Below are positions 21,570 through 32,900 of a stretch of DNA of 64,000 nucleotides, one piece after another. The notes under the pieces are model-generated. The model saw nothing but the letters and a program-made list of their open reading frames with translations. It was not told the DNA's origin and made no database searches. The position numbers and the translations under genes are program-made. The stretch covers positions 2,976,001-3,040,000 of the forward strand of contig JANATG010000001.1 of the NCBI GenBank assembly GCA_029449235.1. The letters are read 5' to 3'. Each line of letters starts with the position of its first letter. Within the stretch, counting starts at the first letter, position 1. Origin of the DNA: Linnemannia schmuckeri (taxonomy: Eukaryota; Mortierellomycota; Mortierellomycetes; Mortierellales; Mortierellaceae).

Positions 21570-23063
21570 CTAGGCGTTCTTCTTGGGGATAACAAAGAGC
21601 TCACGGAAGAGCTCCAGCTCGGTCTTCATGGCCATGTACTCCAGCCTTATAATGCGCAATCTTTCGCGAGGGTCACCTAGGTACTGAGCCGTATCCACTC
21701 GCTCGAGATCGGGACCAAACGAAAACTCCCTTGACCGAAGCGGCGATGGGCGATTGGTGCTATTTCCAATGCTGTAGGGCATGTACTCGAACAGCAGACC
21801 GTCGTGTGGATCATTCAGCAAAGCGTACACGTGGCTCTCGGGATCCTTCGCAAGGACTCTCAGCTGGTTGTGGGTGCTGGGACGCTGGGGGCCTCGACTA
21901 GGCTGTCTGGCTGCATCGATCTCGGCTTGGTCCACCTCTGAATAATCCCCAGACGCTTCGCGTCTATTTTGAAACTCTTCACAGGCTTCACTCATTTGGA
22001 GTAGCCATTCCAGCCGTGAGTGTCGAAGGCTCAAGATCATCGATACGAAACATACGCGTTTGACGAATAGCAGCTGTCGTTCTCTGTCTTGCTGGATGCG
22101 TCGGATAACCCATTGACACCGAAGGCCTGCGATAAAGTGGATCCCGGAGAGAAAAAGAGTTGGAGCGAGTTGGAAGAGGAGCGAGCCCCAGGCGTCACCG
22201 CGGGAAGAGTGAAGGTTGCTTGTCTGAGATGAGATCTGGGTGGAAGGATGTGCAGCAGAAGAGTTAACGCCGAGTCCCTGGGCGATCCAAGATCCGAACC
22301 TGTAGAGGCGAGGGAAATGTTTGATCATGAAAGGTGCTGCTGGTTCTGTCGAAAGAACGTATCGAAGGGCGATCACGGTGCTCAGACTATATTGTCGTGA
22401 ATATGATTCGTGTGAAAATAGTATTCAGCAAGTTGTTTCATTAATTGGTTGTAGCAATATTTTCTCATTTTGGTGGCGATGAAATAAGGGGGAGAGTGAG
22501 TGAATTACACACTTACAGGTACGTGCAGACTTGGTTGGTTCGCAGATCGACGTATATGTCGCCTGTACGCATCATCTCCTGGGCAACACTCCGGATCATG
22601 TTGCCCCTCTCGCTCCTAAACAACGAATACGACTCGATCCACTGCCTCAGCTCCTCTATCATCAATCAATAAACCATTTCCACGTCAGTTCATGAAGGAA
22701 TATGCAAGACGGTTCGAATAATAACAGCGACAAGCCTAAATCAATTACCGAAAAAAATGAAAGCAAGTAAAGGGCGAAGTCCTTACCTACAGAGATAGAG
22801 CGCAGCTCGGATTTCGGGGGTCTGCCAGAGTACTCCTGGAGGAGTTGTTCCATGTTTTCGATGTTGGCGTCGAGTAGTATAATAAAGGACGAAAGGGTTT
22901 CCAGATCGTGAAGAGCAAGGCTGAGTATGTGTGCCTTGTACGGCCGGTGGTGTGACAGATAGCGACGTTGGTACTTTGCTGTCTTGCGCCAGCAGAGGTT
23001 AGAGAGGTAGACATGGGCAGCGGCGGTGAGCCCCAGTCCGATGGGGAACGAGGCTAGATTCAT
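21570..23063 (-). CDS. orphan membrane protein
   Basis: Three minus-strand exons, 23063-22787, 22655-22517 and 22386-21570, joined by canonical introns, give 410 residues with frames closing. The N-terminus (MNLASFPIGLGLTAAAHVYL) is hydrophobic and could be a membrane anchor. A second hydrophobic stretch lies at about residues 206-228 (GSLLFQLAPTLFLSGIHFIAG). Between them are amphipathic helices rich in Leu and Arg (LALHDLETLSSFIILLDANI). The C-terminal half is hydrophilic, with helix-forming Arg/Glu segments (DPRERLRIIRLEYMAMKTEL). I recognise no family or catalytic motif. The multi-exon structure with consistent phases argues it is genuine. Confidence 0.6.
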
Positions 23064-23559
23064 CAGTAGAGGCGAATGAATGTTTGTACGTTAGGGCGAG
23101 GATGTGTGTCGATGAGAGGAAAGGATGCGAATGGGTGTTTTGTGTGATGAAAAGAGGGAAAGAGAGAAGGAGAGGGATGATGAAAGAAAGTGGGAGAGAA
23201 GAGGGTCGAAGTTTGCCTGGCGAAGAAGGAAGGAAAAGGCGCTTTTTGTTGGGCAAGAACAAGTGAGGAAAGAAGGAGGGGGAGGGTGCAGACAAAGTAA
23301 GCAGCAGCGTTTTATTTCCACGATAATTTTAGGGTCCAACCATTTAAGACGGGAACGGAGGTATTAAAAAGATTTAGTATAGCGGCATCTTTCTCAACGA
23401 AGGTGTCGATAGTCCATGGAAGCACGGTGTAAGTGTCAACAGTTCTTCCCTGACAGTTGCCCTACTCATCGTCTCTGACGATTCAAGAATGCGCTTTCCA
23501 AAAACAACCACAATTCCATCTGAGCCTCAAAAGCAAGCACCCCTTCCAGGCTCTGGGGA
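23064..23559. other. promoter-side spacer of the orphan membrane gene
   Basis: The stretch is purine-rich on the plus strand (23084-23300), equivalent to a CT-rich promoter on the minus strand, then ordinary sequence. No gene was seen. Confidence 0.5.
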
Positions 23560-24115
23560 ATCTTTAGCCTCGTCAACCCCGTTGCAACACAGACTGTGCC
23601 AAGGCGACGCATCTCGTAGATCTTGAAAGTCGACGATACAATTTGGAGAAAACAGTGTTCACATCCTCCTTGTCTTTGTACGTCGCAACCAGATGATCCA
23701 GTGTCCGCTTCGGCCAGATGGCAAGTCGGTACAAACCCCTTTGACCTTTGCCAAACTTCTTCGTGAATGACATCTCACCGAATTCAATACCTGTCCTGTC
23801 GTTGCGCTTGACAATAAGATCCGGATGCTTTGGAGGCGCGCCAAGGCCCTTACAAAGTCGAATGGTACGGAATTTCGCCTGTAGCCCCGCAGCAATCAAA
23901 AACGAGTATTTGTGTCAGTTGAAATCAAACAAATCTCGAAAGTAAATATTTACAAAAAGCCGAGGATAGACTCACAGCGGCACAAGAGTGTTTTGCACTT
24001 TTCAAAACACTCAGTGAAACGCGATCCGATTTCGATACTAGCAAGCTGTCCCTCAAAGGTAAACGGCCCATGCTGGAACAAGCTGCCAATTGCTTAATTT
24101 CTTGACTCTGCAAGC
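23560..24115 (-). pseudogene. decayed coding remnant, unknown family
   Basis: The minus strand carries two protein-like stretches separated by what looks like an intron with GTGAGT donor and CTACAG acceptor. The upstream stretch reads TFEGQLASIEIGSRFTECFE; the downstream one reads KGLGAPPKHPDLIVKRNDRT and then IEFGEMSFTKKFGKGQ and a RTLDHLVATYK helix. A further ORF at 24176-24421 may belong to it. No credible start codon or complete domain links the pieces. The DLIVKRN...GIEFGEMS pattern is reminiscent of large, poorly described repeat families in Mucoromycota genomes, but I cannot name one. Confidence 0.3.
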
Positions 24116-24421
24116 GAGACTATAGTGCTGAGAACGAGCACTAGTGCTGTCAAAATAATTTGTTAAATTAATTTATCACCAAAAACGCGATCTAAAAGGC
24201 ATGATTACTCTCGTTTCTGCACAATATAGGGACTTCCGCATCTGATTATGCTTTTTGTCCAGCAAAGAGTGGGAGCTTGACCGCTGAAATATCCTGTCGT
24301 GCAATTCAAACACACTTTGGGTTACAAAATGGTTATCTGACGAGTCTTCAGTGAGAGTTGGCGACTCTCCTTGCGGCGATGTGTGATTATATTTTGTCTG
24401 AAAATTTTTATGGCTCCACAT

Positions 24422-25494
24422 TGGGACCTTGGGAATCCAGTCTCATACAATTGAAGAGTGCTTCAGCGATAGCACGTTACATGATCTTGACTTCAATTAT
24501 CTCTTGTTAGGTAATACGATATGCGATTACTCAGGTAGAAAACGAAACTAATGCAGCGCTTTTTATACTCTTGGCCAAGGACATTTTACATCAGTTGGGC
24601 GACTTGGATTAGCACGGTGTGTCTTTAGAGGATAACAAGAGACCAATAAACTTTAATTGACAAGAGCACTGTAGGATCGCATTGTTGATGTTCTCAAGGA
24701 TTCTAACCCTAAGGTCTAGTTGCAACTGTGGGTTGGGGGATCAGCAAAGGAGCGGAGACGATTTTTACAAGGGTTTTTGCTCTGCTGGCGTCTTAAGAGG
24801 TAAAATATTTTCTGAGGTCACTCATGAAATAAACTATCATCAACCGAATTTGTAAATGGCGAAGGTCGTTCGTTTACTGTTGAACAATTTGACCTTTTCT
24901 TCCTCCAGTGTGACTGCGGCTATCGCGTTTCATCTAAGGCCACATTTTTTTTTTTTTTGTTCTTTTTTCTTTTCCCACCTTTACACTCAAACCCAAAACC
25001 AGGTGATTGCAAATCAACCGAAGTCGGATCCCTCCCCATTCTCATCTGGAGAAACTTCTCAACAAACAAGGGCTCCGACATTATCACCATTCGCCTTGGT
25101 CCTCCCTTCTATTCCTCCCTCAGCATCATCAAAGGTACACTTGTTTCAGCGGGCAAGCAAGGTGAGCTGATGGAGAAAGAAAAAAACAAAAAAAAAAAAA
25201 AAAAAAAAGCGCACGCCATGCCGCTGCCCATGGGTCATAGGTCCTCGTTACTCCTTTTTCTTACAGACTCTGTAAAGAAAACGACAAAAGAAGACAGCAC
25301 CAACAACAAAAGCCTTGAACTTATCACGAGTTCAAAAAAAGCATGTTATCTGACACAGTCGCCATTTTTTGTGCACACCCCTAGAACGAAAACGAGAGGA
25401 ACAACAATCTACCCCGTCGTTGATACCCTCACCAGTCCATATCTTATTCAACGAGCCGCTCGTTCTCTACATACACAAGAACGTAGCGTGAGCC
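24422..25494. other. upstream region of the phosphatase-kinase-ligase gene
   Basis: About 1.07 kb with no convincing gene. A-runs (25179-25207) and T-runs (24946-24958) occur. Open frames near 24856-25637 overlap the start of the downstream gene in another frame and look like leader sequence. Confidence 0.5.
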
Positions 25495-28400
25495 ATGTCC
25501 GACAGCCAAGATTCTTCCAGTCTCTCCATGGACTTGACATTAGCAAGAGCCGCAGCAGCTTTCCAGGATGCAGACTTTTTCGAGGCGAGCGTTCTTTTCT
25601 GGTCTGCCCTCTTGGACACGACTCTCTTGAACACTGAGACACCCGACTCATTGATGGCCCTAGCCAACGGTCTCGATCTGGAACAGGAGCTTGGACTCGA
25701 CGTACAGGCTGAAGAACCCATTGATCTTGTATTCCCATTGACCACCACCATCAGCGACAACGATGACCAGAGCCAGCAGGAAAGCACGATCATCAATGAG
25801 GACACTATTACCCCGCTCCAGACCTATGTCCTTACCGCCCTCTGCTACCTCTCACGCCACATCAACATCCGGCTCGATCTCCTCCCGTCTGGTCAGGATA
25901 CCCTTACTTCTCTCGGACCCCCTCAACGGTTCTATGGATCTCTGGGATGGGAGCAGAAACGCCTTTACCATCAACTCCTTGCCATCGTCTTTGCTACACT
26001 CTCTTCCCTCTTGACCTCTCGACGTGCCGCAGTCGGTGATGATTTTCAGGAGCAAGAGCTTTTGGCTCAGCAGTCGACACTCTTGGGTAACCAGGTCAGC
26101 TCCACCTGGCAAACAATGTTGCCTCAGAAGCGGACACCCCACAGCATGCCCCGGTTCTTTTCCTTTTTGAACCCAAGTTCTTCGACCGTCGCTGGATGTT
26201 CTATTCCTAGAAATGAGCTGGATATTGATGCATTGGAGCAGGCAGGGTTCAGGCTCGTCATCACATTAATTAGGGAGTCGCCTCTTTCCGCTAGCTGGTT
26301 TCACTACGAGAATCGGATGCCGAAGAGGATCCAGAATGCCTTTGTACCAATCGAGAACCGAAAGGCACCAACGTTCCCAGAAGTGTTTGAGGTCTTGATG
26401 GGTTGGTGTCTCCGCGCAGGAGATGTAGCAACGCCGGAGACTCGGGGTACCAATGACAGCGACAACGATTCGAACGATGCAGACAGCGAAAATCACAGTG
26501 AGAGATCTATTCCTGGATTGACTTCTCCTCCACATCGGCGGGCAACAATGATTCATTGTGGGGGTGGCAAGGGTCGAGCGGGGATTGTATTGGCAGCTCA
26601 TCTCATCCGATTTGGGCTCATTGGTCATGAGACACGCGGATATTGTACAGCTTGCATTCGAGAAGGCAACGTCCACCATTACGACTTAGACCAGTTCAAG
26701 AGGGGACTTGGTGACCAAACTATCGTTGCCTCAACACTGCCAACACCATGCCACTCTATTACCGACGACCATGAGGACGAACTTAACGGTAGTGATGATG
26801 AGGACGATCATTCGGAGGATACTCGCTTCGAGCGCGTGGACGGTGGCGTTTTCCGAGTGGTCAAGCGCGCCGCTTGTTTGAATCGGTACCAGCCCATGAT
26901 GACAGCTAAGGACGCGATTGCACATCTCCGGGAGATTCGACCGGGCAGCATTGAGAGTGCCGAGCAGGAGAAGGCCTTGAAGGCTTACGGCGACATGCTG
27001 TGGAAACGATCATCGTCGAAAACAGCCCGGTCTAAAGCACGCGCCAGTGCACAAGCAACAATGAGTGAGCTCACCATCACCACATCATTGAGCGCAACAG
27101 CATCTTCCACGGGCGGATCTGAACGACCCAAGAACAACAAGAAGGACAAGAAGAAGGACTCGGCACCAAAGTTACATCAACACCAACCACCGCCATCACT
27201 ACCACCACCAGCTGAGGGAGATGAAGTCGTTGATTTTTCCGACGACGACTTTGGTGGCAAGGCGAGAAAGTCTGGTAAGAAGGGCAAGAAGGCTTCGCGC
27301 AAGCTACCACAGGAGGAACCACGGAAATTCACCCCACCACCGGCGGACAAGATTATCAAAATTCCTGGGTCCCATCACCATCAGCATCACTTGGTCGTTC
27401 AGCATAACATCCGTGCCCGACAACTCCAGCGCGGTCAAAAGTCAAAGAAGAACAGTGGCGGGAACGGAAAGCAACCTAAGGAGCGGCCATCGTATCAAGT
27501 TTCTGGATCACCATTGGTCTCTGCTCCCAAGCTTATCATTTTAGCAGGATTGCCTGGCAGTGGCAAGAGTCATCTCATTACAACGCTGTTGCAGGAGTTT
27601 CCGGAGCATTTTGTCCGCATCTCGCAGGATGAACTCGGATCGCGTGCTGTCTGTGAGCGACTTTTGGCCCAAAGTATGAGACACCAACAACAGTCGCTCG
27701 CTGTTCGTGGACCCAAGAAGGCCCTCCCTATGACGATATTTGTCGACCGGTGCAATCCTACGATGGCGGAGAGGAAAGAATGGTACGAGGTCGCCTTCCA
27801 GCCGGATGATGTTGCGATGGTTTGGTTCTCTCAAGGAGTTGATGCCTGTATTGCCCGAGTGGACTCGAGAGAGGGGCACCCAACACTCACCCAGGGTATG
27901 GGATTTAAGGTTGTCAGGGACTTTGCAAAAACGTTCGAGTTCCCCAACCTCGGCAAGGAAGGGAGCTGGTGCAAGACTCTGATTGAGATTGGTGATGACG
28001 AGGGCAGCAATCGACTGTTGGCTGTTTTGAAGGGGTTCGCCAAAGAGATTCAGGGATCGAGCGCCAGGTCAACACCAGCAGGAGAGCATACACCTATCAA
28101 GGCTCGTCCAGCATTCATCCCTGCGAGGGTCCTGCAGCGAAAATCTAACGGTGGCAAGAGTGTTGGGGGAGATTTCAACTCGGGCTCGTCTTCCCCTGTC
28201 TCCAAGTTGCCCGTTTCTGGAGGCATGGCTATTGTTGAGGAGGGCGAGGAGGAAGAGGATGAGGAGAATGAGAGTGAGGATGAGGATGAGGAGCACAGCC
28301 AGGACGATGAGGATGCAGAGGACACAGACAACGACAAGTGGTCAGGAGACGAAGCTAGCAATGGAGCCAGCGGGAAGTCAGACAAGACCGGTACCACTAA

Positions 28401-29769
28401 AAAGTCTGATTCGGGTGCTGAACCAACACCAACACCAGCATCGGCAGTCTCTATCACTAAAGCGCTCCAGTTTGCCTCTTTGACCGGATATCGGCCTGTT
28501 GTCAAGAAGCCTGCCAAGGGAAGCTGGAAGAGCACTGTCAGTTCCACCTCTATGGGCGATGACGCCAACAAGTTACCATCAACCGACCCAGGATCCCCCA
28601 AGGGAGTGTCATTCGCCACACCTCTTTCGTCTTTTGACCGGCCATTACAAAAGTTTCCAAGGACGCCTCATTTATTCGACCCTTTGATGATCCAACAGAG
28701 CAGGAATCAAGGAACCGATCGCCTCCTAACAACAACAGCACCATCATCACAGGATTCTGAATCGACTACAGGACGGAGCGGGGCCATCAGTCGATCCGAT
28801 TTGCTGCTGCCACCTTCTGCCCTTCACCAGGTCTTTGCACCCAAACCTCACCAGGTCTTGACGGTTGAGGAGAAAATGGACGGCGCCAACATTGGGTTCA
28901 GTGTCTTACATTTCAAAACCATGAACGGATTTGCGGGCGTATCGGGATCAGGACCGCCACCCAAGATCCGTGTCCAAAACAGGAACCACTTTGTGCACCC
29001 GGATGATCACTGGCAGTTCAAAAAGCTGGGTGGCTGGTTGGAGAAGCATCGAGAGGATATCCTCTATTTATGTGAGGGTCGCTGGCGGTACGATTCGAAG
29101 CCAGGATCGACTGTGAATGGTGACACGGACGACAATGCAGATGGCGATGAAAGCGATGGCGATGAAAGCGATGGCGATGGCGAGACCAAGGGCGCTGTTA
29201 CGGAAGATGAAGGTGATCAGGACTGGGAGGATGAGGAAGAGGACGACGATCAGGACGAGTATGTTGACGAGAACAAAGTCCTCCAAGATGGTATGGCGCC
29301 GTACGTTCTCTATGGTGAATGGTTGTACGCCAAACACTCTGTCCAGTACACTGGGCTCCAATCATGGTTCATCCCCTTTGATCTTTTTGACGTCAAAACC
29401 GGCACGTTTGTCTCGAGGGCTGTCTTCCGCAGAGCGATCGGCAAGACTCAGTTGGTGGTGAATCCGGTGATTGAGGTTCCTGAGGGTATCTATGGCGATG
29501 TGGATAAGACTCTTGCGTGGACTCTGGAGAAGCTGCACAGTCGGTCGTCTTTGATGCGTGGGTCTGAGAAAGATGTGGAGGAGGGAGAGACAAAGGCGAA
29601 GGATCGCGTGGAAGGGTTGTATTTCCGGATCGACCAGGGCGATCGGTTGTTGATGCGGTCTAAAGTCGTTCGGCCCGATTTTATTGCAGGCGAGGAGCGG
29701 TGGGGCACAAAAGAACAGGTTGCCAACCAGATGGACATTCCTTCGTATTCTGAGTACGACGATCAGTAG
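25495..29769 (+). CDS. phosphatase-kinase-RNA ligase fusion protein (putative RNA end-repair enzyme)
   Basis: Intronless ORF of 1424 residues; the start (gagccATGTCC) precedes all conserved sequence. Three domains can be seen. (1) At about 205-400 a PTP/dual-specificity-phosphatase-like fold (AGCSIPRNELDIDALEQAGF) has the P-loop HC355GGGKGR361AG. (2) At about 678-860 a P-loop kinase (GLPGSGKS, 685-692, Lys691) continues RISQDELGSR and FVDRCNPTMAERKEWY, like the kinase of PNKP and AAA_33 proteins. (3) At about 1100-1420 an RNA ligase/nucleotidyltransferase domain has motif I EEK1127MDGAN (AMP-accepting Lys), LYGEW near 1273, motif IV VEGLYF near 1372 and motif V RSKVVR near 1388. Linkers are Lys-rich or acidic and disordered. 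By the family roles of its parts, one chain could process 3' phosphates, phosphorylate 5'-OH and seal RNA. This order differs from yeast Trl1 (ligase-kinase-CPD), so I give no symbol. Confidence 0.85.
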   Translation: MSDSQDSSSLSMDLTLARAAAAFQDADFFEASVLFWSALLDTTLLNTETPDSLMALANGLDLEQELGLDVQAEEPIDLVFPLTTTISDNDDQSQQESTIINEDTITPLQTYVLTALCYLSRHINIRLDLLPSGQDTLTSLGPPQRFYGSLGWEQKRLYHQLLAIVFATLSSLLTSRRAAVGDDFQEQELLAQQSTLLGNQVSSTWQTMLPQKRTPHSMPRFFSFLNPSSSTVAGCSIPRNELDIDALEQAGFRLVITLIRESPLSASWFHYENRMPKRIQNAFVPIENRKAPTFPEVFEVLMGWCLRAGDVATPETRGTNDSDNDSNDADSENHSERSIPGLTSPPHRRATMIHCGGGKGRAGIVLAAHLIRFGLIGHETRGYCTACIREGNVHHYDLDQFKRGLGDQTIVASTLPTPCHSITDDHEDELNGSDDEDDHSEDTRFERVDGGVFRVVKRAACLNRYQPMMTAKDAIAHLREIRPGSIESAEQEKALKAYGDMLWKRSSSKTARSKARASAQATMSELTITTSLSATASSTGGSERPKNNKKDKKKDSAPKLHQHQPPPSLPPPAEGDEVVDFSDDDFGGKARKSGKKGKKASRKLPQEEPRKFTPPPADKIIKIPGSHHHQHHLVVQHNIRARQLQRGQKSKKNSGGNGKQPKERPSYQVSGSPLVSAPKLIILAGLPGSGKSHLITTLLQEFPEHFVRISQDELGSRAVCERLLAQSMRHQQQSLAVRGPKKALPMTIFVDRCNPTMAERKEWYEVAFQPDDVAMVWFSQGVDACIARVDSREGHPTLTQGMGFKVVRDFAKTFEFPNLGKEGSWCKTLIEIGDDEGSNRLLAVLKGFAKEIQGSSARSTPAGEHTPIKARPAFIPARVLQRKSNGGKSVGGDFNSGSSSPVSKLPVSGGMAIVEEGEEEEDEENESEDEDEEHSQDDEDAEDTDNDKWSGDEASNGASGKSDKTGTTKKSDSGAEPTPTPASAVSITKALQFASLTGYRPVVKKPAKGSWKSTVSSTSMGDDANKLPSTDPGSPKGVSFATPLSSFDRPLQKFPRTPHLFDPLMIQQSRNQGTDRLLTTTAPSSQDSESTTGRSGAISRSDLLLPPSALHQVFAPKPHQVLTVEEKMDGANIGFSVLHFKTMNGFAGVSGSGPPPKIRVQNRNHFVHPDDHWQFKKLGGWLEKHREDILYLCEGRWRYDSKPGSTVNGDTDDNADGDESDGDESDGDGETKGAVTEDEGDQDWEDEEEDDDQDEYVDENKVLQDGMAPYVLYGEWLYAKHSVQYTGLQSWFIPFDLFDVKTGTFVSRAVFRRAIGKTQLVVNPVIEVPEGIYGDVDKTLAWTLEKLHSRSSLMRGSEKDVEEGETKAKDRVEGLYFRIDQGDRLLMRSKVVRPDFIAGEERWGTKEQVANQMDIPSYSEYDDQ

Positions 29770-29935
29770 CTTCGGTAGATGTTGTTTGCATGTTCATTAA
29801 GTTTTGTTCGTTTGTTTTTCAAAAAAGTGTATGTTTTATTTACAGAACAGAATAAGCGAAGAATATACTGTCGAGATGGGGGGATACATAGATATGAGAT
29901 GGAGCAAAACAGTGTAAAGGGAGTCCTGTTGCTTT

Positions 29936-32900
29936 TTAAACATCGTTGGAGTTGTCGGTGGCACCATACTTCTGCCACAAGTTCTCGGCCGAGTTACCGT
30001 GCTGGACCCTGCGCTTGTTGCCCCTGCGGACGTTGTCAAAGAACCTGTTCTGTTGCTGAATGGAACGGGTGACGCCCTGGAGACGCATCTTAGCGGGGCT
30101 GATCAGGGGCTGGTGCTCCTCGCTCTTGTGGGAGAGGACTGATTCAGGGATCAAGTACGAGGGCAAGAGACGCAAGAAGAGACCGACGGGGAGGGAAAGC
30201 GAACCGATTAAGAGGGTAGTCAACCATTGACCACCGGCGAGGGGAACAGTCTTGAAGGCCCGGCCACCAAAAGTGACAATGAGGTACTGGCCACCAATGA
30301 CGACGAACTGGACAAGGATAAAGATCTTGTTGTTGTGGAGGTTCTTGAAGATGTTGAGCGAGTCGTCGATACGACGGCAGTTGATCTCATTGAAGACTTG
30401 AAGGAAGACGAAGGTGTTGAAGATCATGGTACGGAGGACCTTGAGGTTGTGGGGGGAGACGTAAACGTTTCCGTGCTTGTCGGTCGACTGGAGATGGAAG
30501 AGCTGGGCGCCATAGTGGAGGAGAGACAAGTTGAGGATGATCTGGAAGATGGCCTGGCCGATGATCATCTTCCACATGTTGAAGTTGATCAGAGGGGCGT
30601 TCCTGTCGGTGGGCTGGCGCTTGAGGACATCGAGGCTTGGAGGCTCGGTGGCGAGGGCGAGGGCGGCAAGGGTATCCATGATCAGGTTGACCCAGAGCAA
30701 CTGGACAGCAGAGAGGACAGATTGGTTGTCTTCAGAGGTGATGGCAGAGATGAAGGACAAAACGACGGCGGTAATGTTGACGGTGAGCTGGAACTGCAAG
30801 AACTTGCGGACAGAATCGTTGACGGCACGGCCCCACATAAGAGCCTTGAGGATCGAGGAGAAGTTGTCGTCCATGAGAACAATGGCCGAAGCCTCCTTGG
30901 CGACCTCAGTACCGGTAATACCCATCGAGAATCCAACATCAGCCATCTTGAGAGCGGGGCCGTCGTTGGTACCGTCACCGGTGACAGCAATGACCTCTCC
31001 GAGCTCCTGAAGGCGACGAACAACAATAGTCTTGTCAGTGGGGCTGGAACGAGCGAGAACCTGGAGACGCTTGACAGCCTGAGTCTGCTCCTCCTTGGAA
31101 AGGGCTCTGAATTCGGGACCGGTCATGGCCAGACCACCCTTCATAAGGATACCGGCGTTCTTGGCAATGGCTTTGGCAGTCTGGAGATTGTCACCGGTGA
31201 TCATGCGGACTGTAACACCGGCCTCGGCAAAGGAGGCAACAGAGTCGACAACTCCGGGGCGGAGGGGATCCTGGATACCGACGACCCCGAGACAGGTGAG
31301 CTTAGTATTGGGGGCCTCGTCGTCTTTGAACTTCTTGAACTCGCTCTCAGGGACATCACGGTAAGAAAGGCAGATGGTGCGGAGGGCCTTGTCGGCATAG
31401 GAGCTAATGATCTGTTCAAACTTGGCGCGGGCTTGGTCATCGAGGGTCTTGACGTGGCCTTCGGCATCGATGTAGTGGGTACAGGCACGGAGGACAATCT
31501 CAGAGGCACCCTTGACATAGAGACGGTACTTCTCGTCGCCGTTGGGAGTAGCGACAACACAAGACATGCTCTTCTTGGCCGAGGAGAAGGGGTACATCTT
31601 GACAACGTTGCTATCTCCACGGATGTTGCTGTACGAGGCACCGAGGAACTTAATGAAACCCAAAAGAGCCGACTCGGTCTTTGAGCCGATAAAAGTCAAG
31701 TTGCCCTTCTCGTCCTTGTCCTCGAACGCCGACGAGTTGAGAGCAATGCCGTCGATAATGGTCTTGGCAACCTCAGGCTTGACCTCGGTCTTCCACTTCT
31801 TAGCATCCTCCATGCGGGTGAAAGGCATCAGCGAAAGAGTTCCCTCGACGATGGTCATCTTGTTCTGGGTCAAAGTTCCAGTCTTGTCAGAGCAAACAGT
31901 GGTGGCGTTACCCATAGTCTCGCAGGCAGAGAGGACACGGACAAGGTTGTTATCGCGCAACATCTGGGTGGTAGCATAGGCGAGGGCAAGAGTCACAGCC
32001 ATGGGGAGACCCTCAGGGACGGCGACGACAACAATGGTGATTGCCTGGATGACAATCCTGACCATATCCGAGAAGATGATGTCGCCGGGAGGGAGGTCCT
32101 CGTTCGACATGGCGTTCTGAACAAAGTACTTGACGACCAAGGTGATCAACATGGCAATAGCAGCAGCCATACCGAGCTTGGCAATCGATTCCGCAAGAAG
32201 ATCTAGCTTGACCTGGAGAGGGGTCTCGTCTGGTGTAGCCTCACGCATGGCCATCATGGTCTTGCCAAAGAACGAGTTGGATCCAACAGCAGTAACGAGC
32301 ATCTTGCCGGAGCCATCAAGGACCTTGGAGCCCGAGATGACATAGCACTTCTCCTCGGGGTCCTTCTTCATCGCATCCGATTCACCGGTAGCCGAAGACT
32401 CATCGCAGGTAATACCGTGGCTAGTCAACATGACGCCATCGACAGCAAGAAGATCACCGGGCTCCATGAGCATAATGTCTCCGACCTGAATCTCTTTGAT
32501 ATTGATCTCTTGCTCGCGACCGTCGCGGAGGAGCTTGACAGAGCGATCGTCCTTCTTGGCGTTCAGCTTGCGGAACTGTCGCTCCTTCTGGTAATCGTTA
32601 ATGGCATTGGTAAAGACAACGGCGGCGACGGCAGCCAAGATGGCGGCACCCTCAATCCAGCCGACACGGGGCTCATCGGGGTCGTGATGAGGACCATAAT
32701 CCTCGTAGATACTGACACCCAATGACACAAAGGCGGCGATGGACAACAGAACTATTCAATTGTCAACAAATAGGGAGGGAGGAATTAGTGTGAGTTGGCG
32801 TGGAAAATAGAAGCGATTACCATGGAGTGACAACAACGGTAAAAGAACAGACGATGGTGCAATGCGATGGCGAGTGGTCACGACAACGTCTCTCTCCCTC

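Noticed and set aside
30227..31684. 485-residue plus-strand ORF inside the Ca2+-ATPase gene
   Set aside because: It is antisense to conserved P-type ATPase exons and has an acid-rich, family-less translation produced by codon bias on the other strand.
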